Notes: generated by a model not told the origin, from the letters alone. A DNA stretch of 12,190 nucleotides from an uncultured Mesocricetibacter sp. (GCA_905373425.1 CAJPST010000052.1:1-12190); one strand, 5' to 3'; shown: positions 1 to 6,433, numbered from the stretch's first letter. Made by a program: numbers and translations.

Positions 1-1061
1 CCGGAGGTGCGGGATTTATCGGTTCTGCAGTTATCCGTTATCTAATTAATAATACAGAATGTTCTATTATTAATATTGATAAACTCACTTATGCGGGTAA
101 TTTGTCTACACTTGAAAGTGTGGCAAATAATCCGCGTTATTTTTTTGAATTGGTAGATATTTGTGATGCCCGGAAAATTTCTGAATTATTTAAGCAATAT
201 CGGCCTGATGCAATAATGCATTTGGCGGCCGAAACACATGTTGATCGTTCTATTGATAATGCGGCTGCTTTTATTCAAACTAATATTGTCGGGACTTATG
301 CATTGCTTGAGGCTGCACGACATTATTGGCATTCATTAAGCGAAACCAAAAAATCGGCGTTTCGCTTTCATCATATTTCCACCGATGAAGTGTTTGGCGA
401 TCTCAAAAGTGCGGTCGGTTTTTTTACTGAAATGACACCTTATGCGCCGAATAGCCCTTATTCTGCGTCCAAAGCCGGTGCCGATCATTTGGTTCGGGCT
501 TGGTATAAAACATACGGATTTCCTGTTATTTTGACTAATTGCTCGAATAATTACGGCGCATTCCAGTTTCCTGAAAAATTGATTCCCTTAATGATTTTAA
601 ATGCCGTTCAAGGTAAAAAATTGCCTATTTATGGACATGGAAATCAGGTGCGTGATTGGTTGTTTGTGGATGATCATGCGCGGGCGTTATATTTGGCATT
701 GACTCGGGGGGAAATTGGGGAAAGCTATAATATTGGTGGGCATAATCAGAAAACCAATTTAGAGGTGGTAAATACCATTTGTGCAGTATTGGATGAGCTG
801 GTTCCTACCGAGAAAAATCCGAATACACAAGGTGTTCGACGCTATGCCGATTTGATTGAATTTGTTGCGGATCGTCCGGGACATGATCAACGCTATGCTA
901 TTGATGCGGGCAAAATTCAGCGTGAATTGGGTTGGCAGCCTTTGGAAACATTTGAATCGGGTATTCGCAAAACAGTGGAATGGTATTTAGACAATCCGAC
1001 TTGGTGGCAACCGATTTTATCTGAACGCTATTGCGGGACTAGATTGGGGTTGGGAAGTTAG
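1..1061 (+). CDS. rfbB: dTDP-glucose 4,6-dehydratase (5' partial)
   Basis: This enzyme converts dTDP-glucose to dTDP-4-keto-6-deoxyglucose in the cytoplasm, the second step toward dTDP-rhamnose and related sugars of surface polysaccharides. The reading frame is open from the first bases: codons from position 3 read GGAGFIGS, the N-terminal NAD-binding Rossmann motif, and positions 1-2 fit the end of a preceding Thr codon. Only some 6-8 residues and the start codon are therefore missing; the ATG-less stretch before the TTG at 102 is coding. The active-site Thr-Asp-Glu triad is in STDEVFGDL (Thr codon at 381), and the short-chain dehydrogenase YxxxK motif is YSASK at 459-473. HLAAETHVDRS is another family hallmark. 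Total length near 359 residues is normal. The gene lies 50 bases before rmlA in the same direction, so the pair is probably cotranscribed. RffG, the paralogue for enterobacterial common antigen, is the alternative name; sequence alone does not separate them. Confidence 0.95.
   Translation, partial: GGAGFIGSAVIRYLINNTECSIINIDKLTYAGNLSTLESVANNPRYFFELVDICDARKISELFKQYRPDAIMHLAAETHVDRSIDNAAAFIQTNIVGTYALLEAARHYWHSLSETKKSAFRFHHISTDEVFGDLKSAVGFFTEMTPYAPNSPYSASKAGADHLVRAWYKTYGFPVILTNCSNNYGAFQFPEKLIPLMILNAVQGKKLPIYGHGNQVRDWLFVDDHARALYLALTRGEIGESYNIGGHNQKTNLEVVNTICAVLDELVPTEKNPNTQGVRRYADLIEFVADRPGHDQRYAIDAGKIQRELGWQPLETFESGIRKTVEWYLDNPTWWQPILSERYCGTRLGLGS
407..415 (+). repeat. DNA uptake signal core, in rmlB
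   Basis: Perfect AAGTGCGGT followed by a T-rich stretch. It is read in frame as Lys-Ser-Ala-Val within rmlB. Confidence 0.9.
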
Positions 1062-1070
1062 AAGTGCGGT
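1062..1070 (+). repeat. DNA uptake signal core, after rmlB stop
   Basis: Perfect AAGTGCGGT that begins on the base after the rmlB stop codon, followed by seven T. It is unpaired (no inverted partner nearby), so it does not form a terminator. Confidence 0.9.
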
Positions 1071-1111
1071 CGTTTTTTTCGGAATTTTATCGGTACTAAA
1101 ACGGGGAAAAT

Positions 1112-1987
1112 ATGAAAGGTATTGTGTTGGCGGGCGGTAGTGGTTCGCGTTTATATCCGATTACCAAAGGGGTTTCTAAGCAATTATTGCCAATTTACGA
1201 TAAACCGATGATCTATTATCCACTTTCTGCTTTAATGCTTGCCGGAATTCGGGATATTTTAGTGATTACTACGCCGACGGATTGTGATAATTTTAAACGT
1301 TTATTGGGAGACGGAACGGATTTTGGTATTCGCTTGAGTTATGCAATACAAAACTCTCCGGACGGTTTAGCTCAAGCCTTTCTGATTGGTGAAGAATTTA
1401 TCGGTAAAGAATCGGTTTGTTTGGTGTTAGGGGATAATATTTTCTTCGGCAGCGAATTTCCGAAAAAATTGCAACATGCCGCTTCACCGAAACCGGGGGC
1501 AACTATATTCGCTTATCGTGTCAGCGATCCAGAACGTTTTGGGGTGGTGGAGTTTGATAAAAATTATAAGGTTTTATCTCTTGAGGAAAAACCGTCCAAA
1601 CCGAAATCTAACTGGGCTGTGACCGGAATTTATTTCTATGATAATAACGTTATTCAATATGCAAAAAGTCTCAAACCTTCTGCTCGTGGCGAATTAGAAA
1701 TCTCAGAAATCAATCAAATTTACCTTAAACAAAACAAACTGAATGTGGAATTGCTCGGACGTGGTTTTGCCTGGTTGGATACGGGAACCCACGACAGTTT
1801 AATTGATGCTTCACAATTTATCGCTACAATTGAAAAACGCCAAAGTTTTAAGGTTTCCTGTTTGGAAGAAATTGCTTTTCGGAAAGGTTGGATTAGCAAA
1901 GAACACTTAAAAACATTAGCAAACCCCCTGTTACAAACCGCATATGGACAATATTTGTTACGTATTGCTGATGAACCGTTAATTTAA
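1112..1987 (+). CDS. rfbA: Glucose-1-phosphate thymidylyltransferase
   Basis: The enzyme joins dTTP and glucose-1-phosphate to give dTDP-glucose and pyrophosphate, supplying the substrate of the upstream dehydratase. The nucleotide-binding loop GGSGSRLYP starts at residue 8, and KQLLPIYDKPMIYYPLS (23-39) is the sugar-phosphate uridylyl/thymidylyltransferase signature. Further family motifs are the base-recognition segment QNSPDGLAQAF (80-90), LGDN with metal-ligand Asp108, EEKP, and WLDTGTHDS. The length of 291 residues is exactly typical. The ATG at 1112 has a GGGGAA Shine-Dalgarno sequence about 4 bases upstream and directly precedes the conserved N-terminus. Neither rmlC nor rmlD follows; the next gene is an unrelated peptidase, so the rhamnose-forming steps, if present, are encoded elsewhere. 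RffH is an alternative name. Confidence 0.96.
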   Translation: MKGIVLAGGSGSRLYPITKGVSKQLLPIYDKPMIYYPLSALMLAGIRDILVITTPTDCDNFKRLLGDGTDFGIRLSYAIQNSPDGLAQAFLIGEEFIGKESVCLVLGDNIFFGSEFPKKLQHAASPKPGATIFAYRVSDPERFGVVEFDKNYKVLSLEEKPSKPKSNWAVTGIYFYDNNVIQYAKSLKPSARGELEISEINQIYLKQNKLNVELLGRGFAWLDTGTHDSLIDASQFIATIEKRQSFKVSCLEEIAFRKGWISKEHLKTLANPLLQTAYGQYLLRIADEPLI

Positions 1988-1989
1988 CT

Positions 1990-2017
1990 TTGTTAATTAA
2001 GGCGAATATATTACTAT
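1990..2017 (+). promoter_or_regulatory. Possible sigma-70 promoter for pepB-ndk
   Basis: TTGTTA (1990-1995) and TACTAT (2012-2017) are separated by 16 bases in the 63-base gap after rmlA; each box matches the consensus at 4 of 6 positions. No terminator is visible between rmlA and pepB, so read-through is equally possible. The site is weak. Confidence 0.3.
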
Positions 2018-2050
2018 TTTGCCGTTTGATTATTTTCATAAGGATTTTTT

Positions 2051-3352
2051 ATGTCAATGCAAATTACACTTTCTACTGATTCAGCTGTTGAGAACTGGGG
2101 AAAGAATGCAGTATTAAGTTTTAATAATGATGGCGCGGTTATCCATTTCTCCGCTAAAAAAGACCGCACTTTGGTGCAAAAGGCTGCGCGTAAACTACGC
2201 GGACAAGGTATCAAAGACGTGACATTAAACGGCGCTGATTGGGATTTGGAAAGTTGTTGGGCGTTTTATCAAGGGTTTTATACGGCAAAACAGGATTATT
2301 CCATTGAATTTCCCGAATTAGCCGACGAACCGAATGCAGAATTGTTAGCTCGTATTCAATGTGGTGATTTTGTTCGTGAAATCATAAATTTATCTTCTGC
2401 GGAAATCACTCCTGAAGAACTAGCGAAGCGTGCAGCGAGCTTTATTGTCGAGCAGGCGCAAGCATATGATTATAAAAGTGCGGTCGATTTTCGTATCGTT
2501 TTAGGCGAAGAGTTAAATCAGCAGAATTATCAGGGAATTTGGCAAGTTGGCAAAGGTTCAGTCAACCGGCCGGCAATGTTGCAGTTAGATTTTAACCCGA
2601 CCGGTGAGCCGAATGCGCCGGTAGCGGCTTGTCTGGTGGGTAAAGGAATTACCTTTGACAGCGGTGGTTATAGCATTAAACCGAGCAATGGAATGGATAG
2701 CATGCGTTCGGATATGGGGGGAGCAGCATTATTAACCGGTGCGTTGGGATTAGCTATTGCGCGAGGTTTGAAACAACGAGTTAAGCTGTATTTGTGTTGT
2801 GCAGAAAATATGGTCAGTGATCGTGCCTTTAAATTGGGGGATGTGATTAAATACCGCAACGGCGTAACGGTTGAAATCATGAATACTGATGCAGAAGGTA
2901 GATTAGTATTGGCAGACGGTTTAATCGATGCAGATGCACAGAATGCAGGATTTATTATTGATGCCGCCACATTGACGGGAGCAGCGAAAGTAGCGGTCGG
3001 TAACGATTATCACTCGGTGTTATCTATGGATGATGCATTAACGGAGGATCTATTCAAAGCAGCTAAAGAAGAACGCGAAGCATTTTGGCGATTACCGTTT
3101 GAAGAGTTTCACCGAACTCAAATCAACTCTTCTTTTGCAGATATTTCCAATACAGGTTCCGTGCCGGTCGGAGCAGGAGCAAGTACGGCAACGGCATTTT
3201 TATCTTATTTTGTGAAAAATTATCAACAAAACTGGTTGCATATTGATTGTTCCGCTACGTTCCGTAAAACACCGAGTGATTTATGGGCAGCCGGAGCAAC
3301 CGGAATCGGAGTGCAAACTATTGCGAATTTATTACTTAAAAAAGGGGCATAA
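2051..3352 (+). CDS. pepB: Peptidase B (M17 leucyl aminopeptidase family)
   Basis: A cytoplasmic, two-metal, broad-specificity aminopeptidase that removes N-terminal residues from peptides. The M17 catalytic domain occupies roughly the C-terminal 260 residues. Metal ligands and catalytic residues are all present: Lys198 and Asp203 in LVGKGITFDSGG, Lys210, Asp221 in DMGGAA, and Asp280, Glu282 and Arg284 in the family signature NTDAEGRL. The spacing is the same as in the E. coli PepB active site with a 3-residue offset, and 433 residues is a normal PepB length; PepA would be about 500. The ATG at 2051 has AAGGA (2040-2044) 6 bases upstream; the ATG at 2057 is too far from it. The gene carries two internal uptake signals. 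Its stop codon is one base before ndk, so the two genes form an operon and ndk's ribosome binding site lies inside pepB. Confidence 0.96.
   Translation: MSMQITLSTDSAVENWGKNAVLSFNNDGAVIHFSAKKDRTLVQKAARKLRGQGIKDVTLNGADWDLESCWAFYQGFYTAKQDYSIEFPELADEPNAELLARIQCGDFVREIINLSSAEITPEELAKRAASFIVEQAQAYDYKSAVDFRIVLGEELNQQNYQGIWQVGKGSVNRPAMLQLDFNPTGEPNAPVAACLVGKGITFDSGGYSIKPSNGMDSMRSDMGGAALLTGALGLAIARGLKQRVKLYLCCAENMVSDRAFKLGDVIKYRNGVTVEIMNTDAEGRLVLADGLIDADAQNAGFIIDAATLTGAAKVAVGNDYHSVLSMDDALTEDLFKAAKEEREAFWRLPFEEFHRTQINSSFADISNTGSVPVGAGASTATAFLSYFVKNYQQNWLHIDCSATFRKTPSDLWAAGATGIGVQTIANLLLKKGA
2163..2171 (-). repeat. DNA uptake signal core, in pepB (minus)
   Basis: Perfect ACCGCACTT on the plus strand. 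Read in frame it gives Asp-Arg-Thr-Leu in the poorly conserved N-terminal part of PepB. Confidence 0.9.
2476..2484 (+). repeat. DNA uptake signal core, in pepB (plus)
   Basis: Perfect AAGTGCGGT, read as Lys-Ser-Ala-Val (residues 142-145) ahead of the PepB catalytic domain. Confidence 0.9.
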
Positions 3353-3353
3353 A

Positions 3354-3779
3354 ATGACTATTGAAAGGACATTATCTATTATCAAACCTGATGCTGTAGA
3401 GCGTAATTTAATCGGCAAAATTTTGGCCCGTTTTGAGGAAAACGATTTTAAAGTCATTGCGCTAAAAATGCTGCATTTAAATCAAATTCAAGTGGAAGGA
3501 TTTTATGCAGAACATAAAGGCAAAGAGTTTTTTGCACGTTTAGTAGAGTATATGACATCGGCACCATTGGTAGTGGCTGTGTTGGAGAAAGAAAACGCGA
3601 TTAAAGATTACCGCACTTTAATTGGCGCAACCAACCCGCAAACAGCAGCAGAAGGCACGATTCGGCGTGAATTTGCGTTAAATCAAACTTTAAATTCGGT
3701 GCACGGCTCGGATAGCCCAAGCAGTGCCGAGCGGGAAATTGCTTATTTTTTTGTGGAAGATGAAATCTGTTCAAGGTAA
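3354..3779 (+). CDS. ndk: Nucleoside diphosphate kinase
   Basis: Transfers the gamma-phosphate of ATP to nucleoside diphosphates through a phosphohistidine, balancing the NTP and dNTP pools. The phosphorylated residue is His117 in NSVHGSD, the canonical family position. ERTLSIIKPDAV at the N-terminus and GATNPQTAAEGTIRREF (91-107) are also diagnostic. The start is the ATG at 3354, which gives 141 residues, the standard bacterial length. An in-frame ORF extends upstream to 3243, but that part overlaps the conserved end of pepB in another frame and is not real. The AAGGGG ribosome binding site (3342-3347) lies in the last pepB codons, 6 bases from the ATG. The one-base gap to pepB implies cotranscription and perhaps translational coupling. 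A strong terminator follows. Confidence 0.97.
   Translation: MTIERTLSIIKPDAVERNLIGKILARFEENDFKVIALKMLHLNQIQVEGFYAEHKGKEFFARLVEYMTSAPLVVAVLEKENAIKDYRTLIGATNPQTAAEGTIRREFALNQTLNSVHGSDSPSSAEREIAYFFVEDEICSR
3610..3618 (-). repeat. DNA uptake signal core, in ndk (minus)
   Basis: Perfect ACCGCACTT on the plus strand, read as Tyr-Arg-Thr-Leu (residues 86-89) in Ndk. Confidence 0.88.
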
Positions 3780-3796
3780 GTTGAATTTATGTGTTT

Positions 3797-3836
3797 AAAT
3801 CCCTTAAATGGATCATTTAAGGGATTTTTTATTTTT
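3797..3836 (+). terminator. Rho-independent terminator of pepB-ndk
   Basis: A perfect 14-bp inverted repeat (3797-3810 with 3814-3827) has a 3-base loop and runs straight into TTTTTTATTTTT. It starts 18 bases after the ndk stop and separates the operon from the metK promoter. Confidence 0.92.
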
Positions 3837-3840
3837 GTGA

Positions 3841-3868
3841 TTGCGTTTTATTCAGAAAAGCGTATTAT
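3841..3868 (+). promoter_or_regulatory. Sigma-70 promoter of metK
   Basis: The -10 box TATTAT (3863-3868, 5 of 6) lies 16 bases after the weak -35 TTGCGT (3841-3846). Transcription would start near 3875, inside the MetJ boxes, giving a leader of about 33 bases before the metK ATG. The weak -35 is common for repressor-controlled promoters. Confidence 0.65.
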
Positions 3869-3892
3869 AGACGTCCATACGTCTAGATGAAT
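3869..3892 (+). promoter_or_regulatory. MetJ operator (tandem met boxes)
   Basis: Two adjacent 8-base boxes, AGACGTCC (3869-3876) and ATACGTCT (3877-3884), each match the met-box consensus AGACGTCT at 7 of 8 positions. A weaker third unit, AGATGAAT (3885-3892), matches at 5 of 8. MetJ with S-adenosylmethionine as corepressor binds such tandem boxes cooperatively. Position immediately after the -10 box over the expected transcription start fits direct feedback repression of metK by its own product. The match in sequence and placement is strong; binding itself is inferred. Confidence 0.85.
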
Positions 3893-3907
3893 ATATCGAG
3901 GAAACTT

Positions 3908-5059
3908 ATGTCAACTTACTTATTTACTTCAGAATCCGTATCCGAAGGACATCCGGATAAAATTGCCGATCAAATCTCCGATGCAGTATTGGATGAAATT
4001 TTAAAGCAGGATCCCAAGGCTCGTGTCGCTTGTGAAACTTATGTGAAAACAGGTATGGCGCTAGTGGGAGGCGAGATTACCACATCTGCTTGGGTAGATA
4101 TTGAACATTTAACCCGTCAAGTAATTTGCGATATCGGTTATAAACATTCCGATATGGGCTTTGACGGAAATTCTTGCGCAGTTTTAAACGCGATTGGAAA
4201 ACAGTCAGCCGATATTAACCAAGGTGTTGACCGCGAAAATCCATTGGATCAGGGGGCGGGAGACCAAGGAATTATGTTCGGTTATGCAACCAATGAAACC
4301 GATGTGTTTATGCCTGCTGCTATTACTTATGCCCACCGATTAATGGAACGCCAAGCGCTAGTGCGTAAAAGCGGTAAATTGGCTTGGTTACGCCCGGATG
4401 CTAAGAGTCAGGTGACCTTAAAATATGAAAACAATAAAATTATCGGCGTTGATGCGGTTGTGTTGTCAACTCAGCATAGTGATGAAATCAGCCAAAAAGA
4501 TTTACACGAAGGTGTAATGGAAGAAATCATCAAGCCTATTTTGCCAAGTGAATGGTTGTCAAAAGAAACTAAATATTTTATTAACCCGACCGGACGTTTT
4601 GTAATCGGCGGACCAATGGGCGACTGTGGTTTAACAGGCCGTAAAATAATTGTAGATACTTACGGCGGAGCGGCGCGTCATGGTGGTGGAGCGTTTTCCG
4701 GCAAGGATCCGTCTAAAGTTGACCGCTCAGCTGCCTATGCTGCTCGTTATGTAGCAAAAAATATTGTTGCCGCAGGCCTAGCGGATCGCTGTGAAATCCA
4801 GCTTTCTTATGCTATTGGTGTTGCCGAGCCAACTTCCATTATGCTCGAAACATTCGGTACCGGTAAAGTAAGCAATGAAGTGTTGGTTCGCGTAGTGCGT
4901 GAGTGCTTCGATCTGCGCCCTTACGGTTTGATTAAAATGTTGAATTTAATCCAGCCGATTTATCGCCAAACAGCGGCTTACGGTCACTTCGGACGTGAAC
5001 AATTCCCGTGGGAAAAAGTTGACCGCGTGGCTGAGTTAAGAGCGGCTGCCGGTTTATAA
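3908..5059 (+). CDS. metK: S-adenosylmethionine synthetase
   Basis: Makes S-adenosylmethionine from methionine and ATP, releasing phosphate and pyrophosphate; it acts in the cytoplasm as a tetramer. Both family signatures are present: GAGDQGIMFGYA, and the glycine-rich segment GGGAFSGKDPSKVDRS. The N-terminal ESVSEGHPDK carries His15 and Asp17, catalytic or metal residues of the family. The ATG at 3908 gives 383 residues, the normal length, and has GAGGA (3898-3902) 5 bases upstream. An in-frame ATG at 3887 adds seven residues but lies within the MetJ operator, has no ribosome binding site and would add residues that homologues lack. The gene stands alone between a terminator and two hairpins, with its own MetJ-type control region. 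Confidence 0.97.
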   Translation: MSTYLFTSESVSEGHPDKIADQISDAVLDEILKQDPKARVACETYVKTGMALVGGEITTSAWVDIEHLTRQVICDIGYKHSDMGFDGNSCAVLNAIGKQSADINQGVDRENPLDQGAGDQGIMFGYATNETDVFMPAAITYAHRLMERQALVRKSGKLAWLRPDAKSQVTLKYENNKIIGVDAVVLSTQHSDEISQKDLHEGVMEEIIKPILPSEWLSKETKYFINPTGRFVIGGPMGDCGLTGRKIIVDTYGGAARHGGGAFSGKDPSKVDRSAAYAARYVAKNIVAAGLADRCEIQLSYAIGVAEPTSIMLETFGTGKVSNEVLVRVVRECFDLRPYGLIKMLNLIQPIYRQTAAYGHFGREQFPWEKVDRVAELRAAAGL

Positions 5060-5076
5060 TGTCTCATTTTTTCCTC

Positions 5077-5103
5077 AATTCCCCTTTCTTGGAAAGGGGA
5101 ATT
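5077..5103 (+). other. Stable hairpin downstream of metK, no T-tract
   Basis: A perfect 12-bp inverted repeat (5077-5088 with 5092-5103; AATTCCCCTTTC and its complement) has a 3-base loop. It starts 17 bases after the metK stop. No run of T follows on either strand, so it is not a classical intrinsic terminator. It may protect the metK mRNA 3' end or slow the polymerase. Confidence 0.6.
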
Positions 5104-5116
5104 AGGTTAGTCAAAA

Positions 5117-5149
5117 TCACTCACCTTTGTATTTTATAAAGGTGGGTGA
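5117..5149 (+). promoter_or_regulatory. Hairpin covering the sprT ribosome binding site and start
   Basis: A 12-bp stem with one T-G pair (5117-5128 with 5138-5149) encloses a 9-base loop. The right arm contains the purine-rich AAAGGTGG and the GTG start candidate at 5146. If it forms in the mRNA, initiation of sprT would be blocked or temperature sensitive. Only AAGTTTTG follows, so it is a poor terminator, though a role in metK termination is not excluded. Confidence 0.5.
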
Positions 5150-5670
5150 AAGTTTTGCAAATTTCTTCTGAAACCACTCAATTTCGTCATCTTAAAATGC
5201 AGGTGCAGCGCCGTTTGAACGCGTGTTTGCAACTTGCCGAAGCATATTTTCAACAATCATTTCCAATGCCTGTAGTCGATTATGATGTACGCGGCGTGAA
5301 GGCAGGCGTCGCCTATTTGCAACAAAACATAATAAAATTTAACCGCACTTTATTAATGGAAAATCCTGAGGAATTTATTCGTCAGGTAGTTCCGCACGAG
5401 TTAGCACATTTAATTGTCTATCGGTTGTTCGGGCGAGTGAAGCCACACGGCAAAGAATGGCGGAGTGTAATGACTGAACTGTTTCAAGTGCCCGCCGATA
5501 CCTGTCATCAGTTTGATGTGCAAAGCGTATGTGGACAAACCTTTGCTTATCGATGTCAATGTGGGATTCATCGGCTAAGTATTCGTCGACATAATAAGAT
5601 TCAACATGAGAAAATGGAGTATTTTTGTCGAAAATGTAAACAAAAACTGTATTTTAGTAGACAAGACTGA
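5146..5670 (+). CDS. sprT: SprT family zinc metalloprotein
   Basis: SprT-like protein of 174 residues with a zincin active site: HELAH (His84, Glu85, His88) with a third ligand probably His101 in GRVKPHGKEW, a family hallmark. The C-terminus has a zinc-ribbon-like set of cysteines (Cys137, Cys139, Cys161, Cys164). The family resembles the protease domain of eukaryotic Spartan/SPRTN, but the substrate of bacterial SprT is not established; proteolysis is inferred from the motif. The start is uncertain: GTG at 5146 has AAAGG too close (about 3 bases), whereas TTG at 5155 lies 9 bases from AAGGTGG and gives 171 residues. An in-frame stop at 5137 rules out anything further upstream. E. coli SprT is slightly shorter at the N-terminus, which fits either start. 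The gene lies between metK and an outer-membrane protein gene, an arrangement I recall from H. influenzae. Confidence 0.9.
   Translation: MKVLQISSETTQFRHLKMQVQRRLNACLQLAEAYFQQSFPMPVVDYDVRGVKAGVAYLQQNIIKFNRTLLMENPEEFIRQVVPHELAHLIVYRLFGRVKPHGKEWRSVMTELFQVPADTCHQFDVQSVCGQTFAYRCQCGIHRLSIRRHNKIQHEKMEYFCRKCKQKLYFSRQD
5342..5350 (-). repeat. DNA uptake signal core, in sprT (minus)
   Basis: Perfect ACCGCACTT on the plus strand, read as Asn-Arg-Thr-Leu (residues 66-69), upstream of the HELAH motif. Confidence 0.88.
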
Positions 5671-5683
5671 TAGTAAGCATAAT

Positions 5684-5712
5684 TTGTCATATTTAGATTA
5701 TTGTGCTATATT
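5684..5712 (+). promoter_or_regulatory. Sigma-70 promoter of the opacity-family gene
   Basis: TTGTCA (5684-5689) and TATATT (5707-5712) are exactly 17 bases apart, each 5 of 6 to consensus. It is the best sigma-70 promoter in the window. It lies just after the sprT stop and gives a leader of about 30 bases. Confidence 0.75.
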
Positions 5713-5748
5713 TCAAGGGATTATTTAACACAATATAGGAGCTTCGAA

Positions 5749-6294
5749 ATGAAAAAAACAGCATTATTTGTGGCACTGAGTGCGCTAGCCGTTGCTTCGA
5801 GTGCTAATGCCGGTTGGTATGCACAAGGGGATTTAGGTTTTTCAAAAGTAAAATTCTCAGAATATTCCGCACTTGATTCAAGCAAAATGGATCCTCGTTT
5901 GAGTCTGGGATATAGTTTTGGTAATTATCGATTGGCGGCGGATTACAACCACCATGGTAACTATTCAGGCAAGGATAAAGGTCATAGCATTTCAGCAAAA
6001 ATTTACGGTTTAGGATTCTCGGCAATTTATGATTTTTCCGTTTCTTCTCCACTTACTCCTTATGCCGGTATACGCTTAGCACAAAACGTGTTTAAAGTTT
6101 CCAATAGTAGCCCTGGGTATTTCAGCGATAATACCGAAAATAAATTTGGTTATGGTGTTGTAGGTGGTGTGCAATATCGACTCGCTCCGAATTTGTTATT
6201 AAATGGCGGGTTGGAATATAACCGTTTAGGTAAGTTTGACGATACCAAAGTCAATCATTTCGGTGCCAAAGTCGGTATTCGCTTCAATTTCTAA
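5749..6294 (+). CDS. Opacity-family outer membrane beta-barrel protein
   Basis: A 181-residue secreted protein. The signal peptide has two Lys after Met, a hydrophobic core (ALFVALSALAVA) and a probable cleavage after SSANA at residue 21, leaving mature GWYAQGDLG. The rest alternates polar and hydrophobic residues as in a small beta-barrel, with motifs such as LSLGYSFGNYRLAADY, TPYAGIRLA and FGYGVVGGVQYRL. It ends in IRFNF with the terminal Phe that the BAM complex recognises. This matches the opacity/OmpA-like small-barrel families, probably eight strands in the outer membrane. Function is unknown; Neisseria relatives bind host receptors, but that cannot be transferred here. The ATG at 5749 has AGGAG 7 bases upstream and begins the signal peptide; the in-frame start at 5701 would put 16 residues before it and is rejected. 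It has its own promoter and terminator. Confidence 0.88.
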   Translation: MKKTALFVALSALAVASSANAGWYAQGDLGFSKVKFSEYSALDSSKMDPRLSLGYSFGNYRLAADYNHHGNYSGKDKGHSISAKIYGLGFSAIYDFSVSSPLTPYAGIRLAQNVFKVSNSSPGYFSDNTENKFGYGVVGGVQYRLAPNLLLNGGLEYNRLGKFDDTKVNHFGAKVGIRFNF

Positions 6295-6308
6295 TCTTGT
6301 CTTATAAA

Positions 6309-6317
6309 AAGTGCGGT
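6309..6317 (+). repeat. DNA uptake signal core, left arm of terminator
   Basis: Perfect AAGTGCGGT, followed by CAAAA; it pairs with the opposite-strand copy 22 bases downstream. Confidence 0.9.
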
Positions 6318-6339
6318 CAAAATTTCGTTTGTTTTTTTG

Positions 6340-6348
6340 ACCGCACTT
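6340..6348 (-). repeat. DNA uptake signal core, right arm of terminator
   Basis: Perfect ACCGCACTT on the plus strand; inverted partner of the copy at 6309-6317. Confidence 0.9.
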
Positions 6349-6363
6349 TTTCTATTTTAAAAA

Positions 6364-6391
6364 CTTGAAATTTCATTTTTTGTTCCTATAT
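6364..6391 (+). promoter_or_regulatory. Heat-shock (sigma-32) promoter of htpG
   Basis: CTTGAAA (6364-6370) is a perfect sigma-32 -35 element. After 13 bases comes TCCTATAT (6384-6391), matching 6 of 8 positions of the CCCCATAT-type -10 element. Spacing is within the normal sigma-32 range, and the site is about 40 bases before the htpG ATG. Part of it also reads as a weak sigma-70 promoter (TTGAAA, 18 bases, TATCAA), which could give basal expression. Confidence 0.75.
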
Positions 6392-6433
6392 CAATAATAC
6401 TTTTGTAAAACATAACAACAATCAGGAAATGAA

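Larger units (their letters stand above)
6306..6357. terminator. Bidirectional terminator made of two inverted uptake signals
   Basis: A perfect 17-bp inverted repeat (6306-6322 with 6335-6351) has a 12-base loop. Each arm contains one uptake signal core, at 6309-6317 (plus) and 6340-6348 (minus). The plus-strand transcript ends in TTTTTCTATTTT. It starts 12 bases after the stop of the outer-membrane protein gene. Inverted uptake-signal pairs serving as terminators are well known in Haemophilus. Confidence 0.92.

Noticed and set aside
3243..3353. Upstream extension of ndk (178-residue frame)
   Set aside because: It overlaps the conserved end of pepB in another frame, while ATG 3354 gives the standard 141 residues with a good ribosome binding site.
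5701..5748. Upstream start for the outer-membrane protein
   Set aside because: It would place 16 residues before a textbook signal peptide; ATG 5749 has AGGAG at 7 bases.
5752..5758. Run of seven A after the ATG of the opacity-family gene, as a phase-variation tract
   Set aside because: It simply encodes Lys-Lys of the signal peptide; it is too short to expect frequent slippage, and no longer simple repeats are seen.
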